35,792 nucleotides of DNA from an uncultured Coriobacteriaceae bacterium (GTDB taxonomy: Bacteria > Actinomycetota > Coriobacteriia > Coriobacteriales > Atopobiaceae): positions 1-35,792 of the forward strand of contig CADBYM010000053.1 in the NCBI GenBank assembly GCA_902798915.1, in the 5' to 3' direction. The notes beneath the pieces were generated by a model, which was not told where the DNA came from, searched no databases, and worked only from the letters and a program-made list of their open reading frames with translations. Position numbers and translations under genes: made by a program. Positions 1 through 8,551 of the stretch are shown one piece after another; the stretch's first letter is position 1, and the number at the start of each line of letters is the position of its first letter.

Positions 1-1
1 C

Positions 2-3000
2 GAGGGCCTCAAGACCGGCGTCGAGTACACCCTGCGCGAGACCGTCGCCCCCGACGGCTACACGGTCGCGACCGACACCACCTTCACCATCGACGAGCAC
101 GGTAAGGTCACCACGACCGGCACCGTCACCGACGGCGGCGTGCTCCTCGTCGAGGACGCGAAGACCAAGGTCACCGTGAGCAAGACCGACATCGCGAGCG
201 GCGAGGAACTTGAGGGTGCCCATATCCAGATCATCGACTCCGAGGGCAAGGTCGTCGAGAAGTGGACCTCCACCGACGAGCCGCACGTCATCGAGGGCCT
301 CAAGACTGGCGTCGAGTACACCCTGCGCGAGACCGTCGCCCCCGACGGCTACGCCGTCGCGACCGACACCACGTTCACCATCGACGAGCGCGGCAAGGTC
401 ACCACGACCGGCTCCGTTACTGAGGGGGGCGTGCTCCTCGTCGAGGACGCGCTCACTAGGGTCAGTATCTCCAAGGTAGATGTTGATGGCGGCGCAGAGA
501 TTCCAGGCGCTAAGATTCAGATTCTGAATCAGGATGACGAGGTGGCTAAGGATATTCACGGCAACAAGGCGGAGTGGACTTCCACTACGCAACCTCATGT
601 GGTCGAGGGCCTTAAGGCTGGTACCTACACCTTGCATGAGGTCATCGCTCCGAACGGCTACACCATCGCTACCGATACCACCTTTACGATTGACAAGTAT
701 GGCAAGGTGACCACCGAGGGCGCCCACACGACCGACGAGCACGACAACACCATTCTGCTGGTACAGGACGCGCGAACCGAAGTCAAGGTCTCCAAGGTGG
801 ACATAACGAACGATGCCGAGCTCCCGGGTGCAACGATTGTCATTACCGACTCAGAGGGCACGATTGCAGACAGCTGGGTTTCCGCCGTTGACAATCCAGA
901 GACGCAGGAGAACGAGGCCATTCACGTCATCCGGGGCCTCAAGACGGGCGAACTCTACACCATGACCGAGACCGTCGCGCCCGACGGCTACAAGATTGCA
1001 ACTGACATCACCTTTACCATCGATTCGGATGGCAAGGTAACCGTTACCGGTGCACAAAAGAAGTATGGCGTCATCCTCATCAAGGATGCTCCGACTACCT
1101 TTACCGTCTCCAAGACGGCCATCGCTGGTAGCGAAGAGCTGCCTGGTGCCAAGCTCAAGATTCTCGTTAAGGACGAGAACAATGAGTTCCAGGTCGCAAC
1201 GAACGCAGCAGGGGAGGAGCTCTCCTGGACGTCGGGCAATACGGCAAAGACCATAACCGGCCTCAAGACCGGCGTCGAGTACACCCTGTGCGAAGAGGTC
1301 GCGCCGGCAGGCTACACCATCGCCACCGACATCACCTTCACGCTCGATCAGAACGGCAACGTAATCGTCAAGGGCAAGGTCGTGGAAGGCAACGCGCTCC
1401 TCATCCAGGACGCCCTTACTGCAGTCAAAGTCGCCAAGACCGACATCGCCAACGGGGAGGAACTCGAGGGGGCCACGATTCAGGTGCTCGACCAGACGGG
1501 CGCGATCGTGACCACCGCCACCGGCGTGCAGCTTGAGTGGACCTCCACCACTGAGCCCAAGCTCATCGAAGGCCTCACGGCGGGTACGGAATACACCCTG
1601 CGCGAGACTGTCGCCCCTGAGGGCTACGACGTCACCACCGACATCAAGTTCACCATCGATGAGGCCGGCAAGGTGACGACGACCGGCACGACGACCACGG
1701 ACGCCGAGGGCAAGACGGTCATCCTGGTCGAGGACGCCAAGCCTGCCATCGAGAAGTACGTGAACAAGGACGTTCACTACGACCTCGATGCGTTCGACTC
1801 CACCTTCACGTACGACATACTGGCATTCGTTACTGGCGATGCCGATAGGGTGGAGATCAACGACGTGCTTATCAACAACATTGACTTCACGCAAGGCGTC
1901 GAGGTCAAGGTTGCCGACATGGGCAAGACCAACGACCACAAGGCAGGCGGCACCGTGGATGCCGATGGTGATCCGGTCGATGCGGTGGCGACGACTGAAG
2001 GAAAGAACCTCAAGGTCACCATCAATGATGCCGCGAGCCTACGCAACCACTGGGTCAAGGTGACCTTCACTGCCAAGCTCAACAACGACGAAGGTGCCGT
2101 GAGCACGTGGGCCGAGTACGTGGCCGCAGAGAAGAGCATCAACAACAATGGTACCGTCATATCCGAGATTGCCAAGCATAGAGGCATCGACAACAAGGCC
2201 AGCTACAAGGTTTACGTCCAAACTGAAGGCTCCGAGACTCCTGGCGACACGAGCGACGACAAGTTCGAGGAGCGCCACGAGCGCGAATCGAACGTCGTAA
2301 CGGTGACGCCCAAGACTACCAGCGTGCAGGTTCAGAAGAGGTGGGCCAACACCAAGAACAAGGAGATCGGCTGGCCCGCAGATGCCGAAGTTGTCGCAGA
2401 GCTTCTGTTTGACGGTGTGCCCACGGGCGACAGGAAGACCCTCACTGCCGGTAAGCCGAGCGATGTCTTCACAAACCTGCCTGTATACGAGAGCAAGGAG
2501 TACAGCGTTGCCGAGGCGAGTGTCTCAGGCGTGCCTGCCGGGTTTATCACTACGGTAGCCGGAAGTGCTGCGGACGGCTTCGTCATCACGAACGCCGAGG
2601 CTGGTCCCGAGGTGGAGAAGTACGTGAACAAGGACGTTCACGCAAACCTCAACGCATTCGACACAACCTTCAACTATGACATCCTGGCCTACGTGACTGC
2701 AGACGCAACGAGCGTCACCATTACCGACGAGCTCGATAGCGGGGTCAAGTTTGCGAATGGCAACGAGACTTCCGTTACCGTGGTCGACCTCGGCGAGGAC
2801 AACGATCACACCGCATTCGGTACCGTCAGCAAGAACGGCACAAGCGTTGTGGCGGTTCCGAGGATTACTGACAACAAGCTCGAGGTCGAGATTCCCGATG
2901 CCAAACTACACCGCGGCCATTGGGTAAAGGTCACCTACTTGGCCAAGCTCAACAACGACGTTGTGGGCAACTGGTCGCAGTACGAGACTGCGGCACAACC

Positions 3001-6000
3001 GGTACCGGGCAACGGCACAGTGGTGAGCACTGCGTTTGCCAATGGCCACACGGGCGTGCCCAACACTGCACGGTACGCTGTCTACACCGCGAAGAGCGGT
3101 GAAGGCGAAGAGCGCAAGCCGACCTACCATGACGAGACCAACACCGTTACCGTGACGCCCAAGACCACCGAGCTCAGTGTTAGCAAGGTATGGAAGGACG
3201 CAAATGGCGAGTCGATGAGGTGGCCCGCCGGTGCTGAGGTCGAGGTTAAGCTTCTCCTGGGTGGGGACGTCTACCAAACCAAGACGCTCAAGTCTGCTAC
3301 CGCCATCACGTTTACCGACCTTCCCGTATACGAGGCTACAAGCAAGCAGTACGCGATTGACGAGGTTGCCATCAATGGCTACCAGACGGAGGTCACGGGT
3401 GGTGTAGCGACCGGCTTCACGATTACCAATACCATGGACTCCGTGGACGTTGCCATCACCAAGGTGTGGGAAGACCACGGAGACGAGGACGGCGTCCGTC
3501 CCGATTCCGAGAGCTTTAAGGCAAACATGAAGCTCTGGGCCGACAACACCGACGTAACGGCGAAGTACCTCGACAAGCTCACGGTGGCCGACAACGGTAA
3601 CACCTATGAGGTTAAGTGGACTGACCTACCGAAGATGAACGGCACAAGTGAGATTGTCTACAAGGTCTCCGAGGCCACGGTACCCGAGGGCTATGTCGCG
3701 AGCACGACGGGCAAGGTCTCAGCCGGCGAGGAGATTACCAACACCCATGTGGTCAAGACGATCGTCAGCGGCCAGAAGCAATGGGCGGATGACGCATCCA
3801 AGGCCGCAAGCACGCGTCCCGAGTCCATCACCGTCAACCTGCTGCAGAACGATGCCAAGATTGACTCCGCGACCGTCAAGCCGAACGACAACGGCGAGTG
3901 GCTCTTCTCGTTCGAGGATTTGGACAAGTACGACGAGGACGGCGAGGTGTACACCTACACCGTGACCGAAGATGCGGTCAAGGGTTACCAGGAGCCAACC
4001 GTCGCGTCTGATGCGACTCGTGGTTTCGTGATCACCAACGAGATCGTCGGCCATCGTGACGACGAGGCTCCCGTGGAACTCACCGTCCGCAAGAAGGACG
4101 CCGAGGATGAGAGCCTCAAGCTCGCGGGCGCCGAGTTCACCCTGACGCGTACTGACAAAGAGAACATCACACCGGTCGTTGCCACGACCGGTGAGGACGG
4201 CACCGCAACGTTCACCTTCGCAGAGTCTGGCACCTGGTCGCTTAAGGAGACCAAGGCTCCCGCAGGCTACACGCTCAGCGACAAGACCATCCAGATCGAG
4301 GTCAAGAAGGGCAAGATTGCGAGCGTGACCTACGATGAGAGCAACGCCGTGTGGTCCTGGCTCTACAACCTGGTGTTCTCCAAGCCCGAGGTCACGGACA
4401 ACGTGCTTGAGGTCGAGGACGGCAAGACTGCGGTCAATGTGTCCAAGACGGATATCGCAGGCGGCCCCGAGGTCGCAGGCGCGCACATCCAGATTCTGGA
4501 TGCAGACCAGCGCGTCGTGACCGAATGGGATTCCGAGGAAGGCAAGACCCACGTGGTCGAGGGCCTGACGACGGGCGTCACCTACACCCTGCACGAGACT
4601 GTCGCCCCCGCGGGCTACACCATCGCTACCGACACGGTGTTCCAGCTCAATGCGGACGGTACCGTCGCCACGCTCCAGGAGGAGAACGCTGCCGCGGTGA
4701 AGGACGCGCACACGGTACTTGTCGAGGACGCCAAGACCGTCGTGAAGGTCTCCAAGGTGGACATCGCCAACGGCGAGGAGGTCGCTGGCGCGACCATCCA
4801 GATCATCAACTCCAAGGGCGAGATCGTCGAGCAGTGGACCTCTGCGGCCGACAATGAGTCCACGGAGGACGTCGACGAGGGCATCCACACCATCGAGGGC
4901 CTCAAGGCTGGCGAGGAGTACACCCTGCGTGAGACCGTCGCCCCCGACGGCTACACCATCGCCAGCGAGACCAAGTTCACCATCGACGAGACCGGCAAGG
5001 TGACGAGCACGGGCACCGTCACCGAGGGAGGCGTGCTGCTCGTCGAGGACGCCAAGACCGTCGTGAAGGTCTCCAAGACCGACATCGCCTCCGGTGAGGA
5101 ACTCGAAGGCGCGCACATCCAGATTATCGACTCCAAGGGTGGGGTCATCGAGAAGTGGACCTCCACCGACGAGCCTCACACCATCGAGGGCCTCAAGACC
5201 GGCGAGACCTACACGCTCAAGGAGACTGTGGCCCCCGATGGCTACGCCATCGCCACCGAGACCACCTTCACCATTGACGAGACTGGCAAGGTCACCACGA
5301 CCGGCTCCATCACGCAGGACGGCGTCCTGCTCATCGAGGACGCGCCCACTAAGGTGTCCGTCTCCAAGGTCGCCGTCGGCGGCGGCGAGGAGCTCGCGGG
5401 CGCACAGATCCAGCTCATGCAGGAGAACGCCGGGGGCGAACTCGAGGTCGTCACGCTTGGCAACAAGGACGTGGCATGGACCTCCGAGAAGGGCAAGACG
5501 CACGACATCGTCGGCCTGAAGCCGGGTGACTACGTGCTGCGCGAGACCGTTGCCCCGGCAGGATATGCGGTTGCCACCGACATAGCCTTTACGCTCAACG
5601 CGGACGGTACCATCACTACCACGGCAACGACTTCCAACTCCGGCGCCATTCTCGTCGAGGATGCGCTCACGACGGTCAGCATCAAGAAGACCGACATCGC
5701 CGACGGCTTCGAGCTGCCCGGCGCAAAGATGCAGATTGTCTACACCGAGGGCGGCGAAGAGAAGGAGTTCACGCACTGGACTTCCGGCGAGGAATCCCAC
5801 GAGGTGACTGGCCTCATCGCAGGCGTCACCTACACCCTGCGCGAGGTCGTTGCGCCTACGGGCTACGCCATCGCCACCGAGACCACGTTCGTGCTCAACG
5901 CGGACGGCACTATCGACCGTAGCAAGACAACGACCACGGTCGAGGGCGGAGAGCTTCTCGTTGAGGACGCGAAGACCAAGGTCGTCGTATCGAAGACCGA

Positions 6001-8551
6001 CATTACGGGCGACGAGGAGCTCAGGGGTGCTCACATCCAGATTCTTAACGCATCGGGCGAGGTCGTGACGGTGGACGGCGAGAAGCAGGAGTGGGATTCC
6101 AACGGTGCTCCGCACGTAATCGAGGGCCTCAAGACCGGCGTCACCTACACTCTGCGCGAGACCGTCGCCCCCGAGGGCTACACCATCGCTGCCGACACCA
6201 CGTTCACCATCGACGAGACCGGCAAAGTCAAGGTCGGCGATACCGTCGTCGAAGGCAACCACATCTTGATCAAGGACGCCAAGAACAAGGTGACCGTCTC
6301 CAAGACCGACGCTACCGGCGAAGAGGAGCTCAAGGGCGCAACCCTCAAAGTCGTCGACTCCAAGGGCAAGAAGGTCGATGAGTGGACCACGCAGAAGAAC
6401 GAACAAACCGGCAAGGTCGAGAAGCACGTAATCGAGGGCCTCAAGGTCGGAGAGACCTACACTCTCGTGGAGACCGTAGCTCCCGACGGTTATACGGTTG
6501 CCACTGCGACCACCTTTACGGTGGACGAGCATGGTGACGTGACCACTAGTGGCACTGTCACCGAGGACGAGGACGGCAACCCCGTGCTGCTGGTCAAGGA
6601 CGATATGACCAAGGTCAAGGTCTCCAAGACCGACATAGCGAATGGCGAAGAGATCGAAGGCGCGACCATCCAGGTCTTGCAGAAGAAGGCCGACAGCGAT
6701 GACCTCGAGTTGGTCACGCTTAAGGGCGAGCAGCTCGAGTGGGTTTCTGAGAAGGGCAAGTCGCACGTAATCGAGGGCCTCAAGACCGGCGTCACCTACA
6801 CTCTGCGCGAGACCGTGGCCCCCGACGGCTACACGATTGCCACCGAAATCACGTTCACCATCGACGAAGACGGCACGGTCACCGCGAGCGCGCCCGTAAC
6901 CGAAGGCGGCGTGATTCTGGTGCAGGATGCCATGACCGAGGTTGCCATCTCCAAGTATGACGTCACCAACGACAAGGAGCTCGCGGGCGCCAAGATCCAG
7001 ATCAAGGATGGCGACAAGGTCGTGCGTGAGTGGACCTCAACTGAGGAGCCCGCCATCATCAGGGGCCTCAAGACCGACGTGACCTACACGCTGCACGAGG
7101 AGACCGCGCCAAAGGGCTACACAGTCTCTGCAGACACCACGTTCACCATCGGCACTGACGGAACCGTCGAGACGCAGGGCAGCACGACCACCGGCGCCGA
7201 TGGTAAGACCGTGCTCCTCGTCGAGGATGCCATGACCTCCGTCACGATTTCCAAGACTGACGCTACGGGTGAGGAGGAGCTTGCGGGTGCCACCATCGAA
7301 ATCGCCTACAAGGACGAGCATGGCGAAGAGAAGGTGTTCACGAGCTGGACGTCCGACACGACTGCCCACACGGTGACGGGCCTCACCACCGGCGTCGAGT
7401 ACACCCTGCGCGAAACCGTCGCCCCCGACGGCTACACCATTGCCAGCGAGACCAAGTTCACCATCGACGAGACCGGCAAGGTGACGAGCACGGGCACCGT
7501 CACCGAGGGAGGCGTGCTGCTCGTCGAGGACGCGCTCACCAAGGTGACCGTCTCCAAGAAGGCAGTCGGCGGCGAGGACGAGCTCGCCGGCGCCACGATC
7601 CAGATCCTGGACGAGAGCGGGGAGGTCGTGGAGACCGCGAGGGGCGAGAGGCTCGAGTGGGTCTCCGGCGACGAGGCCAAGGTCATCGAGGGCCTCAAGT
7701 CCGGCGTCACCTACACGCTCCACGAGGAGGTCGCGCCCGACGGCTACGCCGTGGCGAGCGACACCACCTTCACCATCGACGAGCGCGGCAACGTGAAGGG
7801 AGGACGCGCTCACCAAGGTGTCCGTCTCCAAGGTCGCCGTCGGCGGCGGCGAGGAGCTCGCGGGTGCACAGATCGAGCTGCTCGACAGCCAGAACCGCCC
7901 AGTTACGCTTCACGACGGGCGTGTTGCGTGGACGTCCGAGGCCGGCACGACCCACGTCATCGAGGGCCTGAATCCTGGCACCTACAAGCTACGCGAGACC
8001 GTCGCGCCCGAGGGCTACACCATCGCCACCGACATCACCTTCACGCTCAACGCGGACGGCACCGTCACCACCGAGGCGAAGACCTCCGATTCCGGCGCCA
8101 TCCTCATCGAGGACGCGCTGACGTCCGTGTCCGTCTCCAAGGTCGACATCGCGGGCGGCCAGGAGGTCGAGGGCGCGACGCTCCAGATCGTCGAGAACGA
8201 CGGCTCCGCGACGGGCAAGGTCATCCACGAGTGGAAGACCCAGAAGGTCAACGGTACCGTGCAGAAGACCTTCACCGGCCTCAAGACCGGCACCGAGTAC
8301 ATCCTGCGCGAGACCGTCGCCCCCGAGGGCTACGCCATCGCCACCGAGACCACCTTCACCATCGACGAGACCGGCAAGGTCACCACGACCGGCACCATGA
8401 CCGAGGACGGCGTCCTGCTGGTCGAGGATGCCATGACCTCCGTCAAGGTGGCCAAGACGGACATCACGGGCAGCGAGGAGCTCGTCGGCGCCGTGCTGCA
8501 GGTCTTGGACGCCCAAGGCAATGCGGTGCGCATCAACAACCAGCTGGTTAA
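2..8551 (+). CDS. Giant CnaB2/SpaA-repeat surface protein, N-terminal portion (5' end outside window; true coding to about 7800)
   Basis: The frame is already open at base 2, so the start, signal peptide and any adhesive head are missing. Order seen: partial CnaB2-like repeat plus five complete (2-1738); D2-like domain opening VEKY/IEKYVNKDVH (1739-2317); CnaB (2318-2602); second D2-like domain (2603-3160); three CnaB domains ending in TNT, TNTH or TNE (about 3161-4056); a SpaA-type domain ending in WSWLYNLVF (4060-4420); then eleven CnaB2-like repeats (4424-7800). A typical repeat has VSKTD near its start, GLKTGVEYTLRETVAPDGY in the middle and LLVEDA at its end, matching the Lys, Glu and Asp of the isopeptide domain CnaB2 of streptococcal FbaB. 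Past 7800 the frame becomes Arg-rich nonsense to a stop at 8551, while the repeats resume in another frame. Likely role: cell-wall-anchored stalk or adhesin. Family call firm; ligand unknown. Confidence 0.85.
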   Translation, partial: EGLKTGVEYTLRETVAPDGYTVATDTTFTIDEHGKVTTTGTVTDGGVLLVEDAKTKVTVSKTDIASGEELEGAHIQIIDSEGKVVEKWTSTDEPHVIEGLKTGVEYTLRETVAPDGYAVATDTTFTIDERGKVTTTGSVTEGGVLLVEDALTRVSISKVDVDGGAEIPGAKIQILNQDDEVAKDIHGNKAEWTSTTQPHVVEGLKAGTYTLHEVIAPNGYTIATDTTFTIDKYGKVTTEGAHTTDEHDNTILLVQDARTEVKVSKVDITNDAELPGATIVITDSEGTIADSWVSAVDNPETQENEAIHVIRGLKTGELYTMTETVAPDGYKIATDITFTIDSDGKVTVTGAQKKYGVILIKDAPTTFTVSKTAIAGSEELPGAKLKILVKDENNEFQVATNAAGEELSWTSGNTAKTITGLKTGVEYTLCEEVAPAGYTIATDITFTLDQNGNVIVKGKVVEGNALLIQDALTAVKVAKTDIANGEELEGATIQVLDQTGAIVTTATGVQLEWTSTTEPKLIEGLTAGTEYTLRETVAPEGYDVTTDIKFTIDEAGKVTTTGTTTTDAEGKTVILVEDAKPAIEKYVNKDVHYDLDAFDSTFTYDILAFVTGDADRVEINDVLINNIDFTQGVEVKVADMGKTNDHKAGGTVDADGDPVDAVATTEGKNLKVTINDAASLRNHWVKVTFTAKLNNDEGAVSTWAEYVAAEKSINNNGTVISEIAKHRGIDNKASYKVYVQTEGSETPGDTSDDKFEERHERESNVVTVTPKTTSVQVQKRWANTKNKEIGWPADAEVVAELLFDGVPTGDRKTLTAGKPSDVFTNLPVYESKEYSVAEASVSGVPAGFITTVAGSAADGFVITNAEAGPEVEKYVNKDVHANLNAFDTTFNYDILAYVTADATSVTITDELDSGVKFANGNETSVTVVDLGEDNDHTAFGTVSKNGTSVVAVPRITDNKLEVEIPDAKLHRGHWVKVTYLAKLNNDVVGNWSQYETAAQPVPGNGTVVSTAFANGHTGVPNTARYAVYTAKSGEGEERKPTYHDETNTVTVTPKTTELSVSKVWKDANGESMRWPAGAEVEVKLLLGGDVYQTKTLKSATAITFTDLPVYEATSKQYAIDEVAINGYQTEVTGGVATGFTITNTMDSVDVAITKVWEDHGDEDGVRPDSESFKANMKLWADNTDVTAKYLDKLTVADNGNTYEVKWTDLPKMNGTSEIVYKVSEATVPEGYVASTTGKVSAGEEITNTHVVKTIVSGQKQWADDASKAASTRPESITVNLLQNDAKIDSATVKPNDNGEWLFSFEDLDKYDEDGEVYTYTVTEDAVKGYQEPTVASDATRGFVITNEIVGHRDDEAPVELTVRKKDAEDESLKLAGAEFTLTRTDKENITPVVATTGEDGTATFTFAESGTWSLKETKAPAGYTLSDKTIQIEVKKGKIASVTYDESNAVWSWLYNLVFSKPEVTDNVLEVEDGKTAVNVSKTDIAGGPEVAGAHIQILDADQRVVTEWDSEEGKTHVVEGLTTGVTYTLHETVAPAGYTIATDTVFQLNADGTVATLQEENAAAVKDAHTVLVEDAKTVVKVSKVDIANGEEVAGATIQIINSKGEIVEQWTSAADNESTEDVDEGIHTIEGLKAGEEYTLRETVAPDGYTIASETKFTIDETGKVTSTGTVTEGGVLLVEDAKTVVKVSKTDIASGEELEGAHIQIIDSKGGVIEKWTSTDEPHTIEGLKTGETYTLKETVAPDGYAIATETTFTIDETGKVTTTGSITQDGVLLIEDAPTKVSVSKVAVGGGEELAGAQIQLMQENAGGELEVVTLGNKDVAWTSEKGKTHDIVGLKPGDYVLRETVAPAGYAVATDIAFTLNADGTITTTATTSNSGAILVEDALTTVSIKKTDIADGFELPGAKMQIVYTEGGEEKEFTHWTSGEESHEVTGLIAGVTYTLREVVAPTGYAIATETTFVLNADGTIDRSKTTTTVEGGELLVEDAKTKVVVSKTDITGDEELRGAHIQILNASGEVVTVDGEKQEWDSNGAPHVIEGLKTGVTYTLRETVAPEGYTIAADTTFTIDETGKVKVGDTVVEGNHILIKDAKNKVTVSKTDATGEEELKGATLKVVDSKGKKVDEWTTQKNEQTGKVEKHVIEGLKVGETYTLVETVAPDGYTVATATTFTVDEHGDVTTSGTVTEDEDGNPVLLVKDDMTKVKVSKTDIANGEEIEGATIQVLQKKADSDDLELVTLKGEQLEWVSEKGKSHVIEGLKTGVTYTLRETVAPDGYTIATEITFTIDEDGTVTASAPVTEGGVILVQDAMTEVAISKYDVTNDKELAGAKIQIKDGDKVVREWTSTEEPAIIRGLKTDVTYTLHEETAPKGYTVSADTTFTIGTDGTVETQGSTTTGADGKTVLLVEDAMTSVTISKTDATGEEELAGATIEIAYKDEHGEEKVFTSWTSDTTAHTVTGLTTGVEYTLRETVAPDGYTIASETKFTIDETGKVTSTGTVTEGGVLLVEDALTKVTVSKKAVGGEDELAGATIQILDESGEVVETARGERLEWVSGDEAKVIEGLKSGVTYTLHEEVAPDGYAVASDTTFTIDERGNVKGGRAHQGVRLQGRRRRRRGARGCTDRAARQPEPPSYASRRACCVDVRGRHDPRHRGPESWHLQATRDRRARGLHHRHRHHLHAQRGRHRHHRGEDLRFRRHPHRGRADVRVRLQGRHRGRPGGRGRDAPDRRERRLRDGQGHPRVEDPEGQRYRAEDLHRPQDRHRVHPARDRRPRGLRHRHRDHLHHRRDRQGHHDRHHDRGRRPAGRGCHDLRQGGQDGHHGQRGARRRRAAGLGRPRQCGAHQQPAG
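7701..7800 (+). repeat. 100-bp perfect repeat, copy 1 (ends at frame break)
   Basis: It is identical base for base to 10894-10993. It codes SGVTYTLHEEVAPDGY through ERGNVKG. The base before it differs (t versus a), and everything after it differs. The CnaB2 reading frame is lost exactly at its right edge, where about 15 codons up to VEDA are missing. Confidence 0.9.

Noticed and set aside
3719..6766. Reverse-strand open frame of 1015 codons
   Set aside because: It is an antisense shadow of the CnaB2 repeats: composition is Leu/Asp/Gly-rich and periodic with the repeats, with no ribosome-binding site and no family match. The same applies to 851-1939, 9219-10916 and 11062-12576.
7790..7830. 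Programmed ribosomal frameshift in the surface gene
   Set aside because: No slippery heptamer is present, and about 15 codons of the repeat are physically missing at the junction, so a frameshift alone would not restore the domain.
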